Source: an uncultured Kiloniellales bacterium | Lineage (GTDB): Bacteria > Pseudomonadota > Alphaproteobacteria > Kiloniellales > JAKSDN01 | Assembly: GCA_947259625.1 (NCBI GenBank) | Contig: CAMYMY010000212.1 | Location: forward strand, 6,555 to 12,137 | Direction: 5' to 3' | DNA: 5,583 nucleotides | Shown here: positions 5,371 to 5,583 of the stretch, in pieces | How positions within the stretch are numbered: the first letter of the stretch is position 1 | Layout: each line of letters starts with the position of its first letter | Notes under the pieces: generated by a model | Seen by the model: only the letters and a program-made list of their open reading frames with translations | What the model was told of the DNA's origin: nothing | The model's database searches: none | Made by a program: the position numbers and the translations under genes

Positions 5371-5583
5371 CGGCCGCCGCCGACCGTGGCGTGGGCAGGG
5401 CGGCGGAGCCGTTGGCGCGGTCGGCCGCGGTCCTGACCGACCGGGACATGGCGCGCCTGATGGCGCCCTTCGGCCCCATCGAGCCGGCGCCGCGAAGTGC
5501 GGCGGGCGTGTCCGGCGGGGCGGACAGCTTGACGCTCGCCCTGCTTCTCGATGCCTGGGCGGCAGCGCGGGGCGGCAGCGCGG
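5367..5583 (+). CDS. tilS: TilS, tRNA(Ile)-lysidine synthetase, N-terminal part (runs off the window)
   Basis: This frame stays open from a GTG at 5367 to the window end (72 codons plus one base). It encodes an N-type ATP-pyrophosphatase start. The PP-loop motif SGGADS is at residues 49-54, within GVSGGADSLTLALLLDAW (47-64), as in TilS. That enzyme ligates lysine to C34 of the AUA-decoding tRNA-Ile in the cytoplasm. The proposed GTG shares the cpoB stop in a GTGA overlap, which suggests translational coupling; no clear Shine-Dalgarno precedes it. Later starts are possible (GTG at codon 9, ATG at codon 28). In many alphaproteobacteria tilS follows ybgF and precedes ftsH, which supports the call. 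Another PP-loop enzyme (ThiI, TtcA or GuaA type) cannot be fully excluded from the N-terminus alone. Confidence 0.82.
   Translation, partial: MTAAADRGVGRAAEPLARSAAVLTDRDMARLMAPFGPIEPAPRSAAGVSGGADSLTLALLLDAWAAARGGSA

Noticed and set aside
1..5583. A novel defence, mobile or biosynthetic system
   Set aside because: Every substantial coding region belongs to the known Tol-Pal locus or TilS. I found no transposase, integrase, CRISPR-like direct repeats, RNA gene or unexplained gap above 300 bases.

Overview
The window is a Tol-Pal cell-envelope locus in the order tolQ-tolR-tolA-tolB-pal-cpoB(ybgF), followed by the first 72 codons of tilS, all on the + strand. High G+C, a Pro/Glu-rich TolA linker in place of the Ala/Lys-rich helix of enterobacteria, and tilS directly after cpoB all suggest an alphaproteobacterium, perhaps Rhodospirillales-like. 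That placement is an inference from gene order and composition; no rRNA or other marker is present.

Layout: tolQ (4-732), tolR (735-1208) and tolA (1212-2054) are separated by only 2-3 bases and form the inner-membrane motor module. A 93-base gap leads to tolB (2148-3485), the periplasmic beta-propeller. The 176-base tolB-pal gap holds the best promoter in the window (TTGATT, 17-base spacer, TATAGT, overlapping the tolB 3' end) and two stem-loops that would lie in the pal leader. pal (3662-4162) encodes the outer-membrane, peptidoglycan-binding lipoprotein. It is followed by a strong GC-rich hairpin that is probably a terminator or attenuator. The 236-base pal-cpoB gap also carries an extended -10-like sequence and a near-perfect dyad. 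cpoB (4399-5370) encodes a secreted coiled-coil/TPR protein. tilS begins on a GTG that overlaps the cpoB stop in GTGA and runs off the window end.

How the genes work together (known biology of the family): TolQ and TolR use the proton-motive force to drive TolA, which reaches across the periplasm to TolB-Pal. This lets Pal be redistributed to the division septum and bind peptidoglycan, constricting the outer membrane. CpoB links this machine to septal peptidoglycan synthesis in E. coli. TilS is a tRNA-Ile lysidine synthetase with no known role in Tol-Pal and appears to be linked by operon only.

I found no mobile element, CRISPR array, tRNA/rRNA or novel system. The coding content is ordinary. 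The points worth a second look are the regulatory architecture around pal and cpoB, the TolA linker, the TolR tail and the GTG start of tilS.
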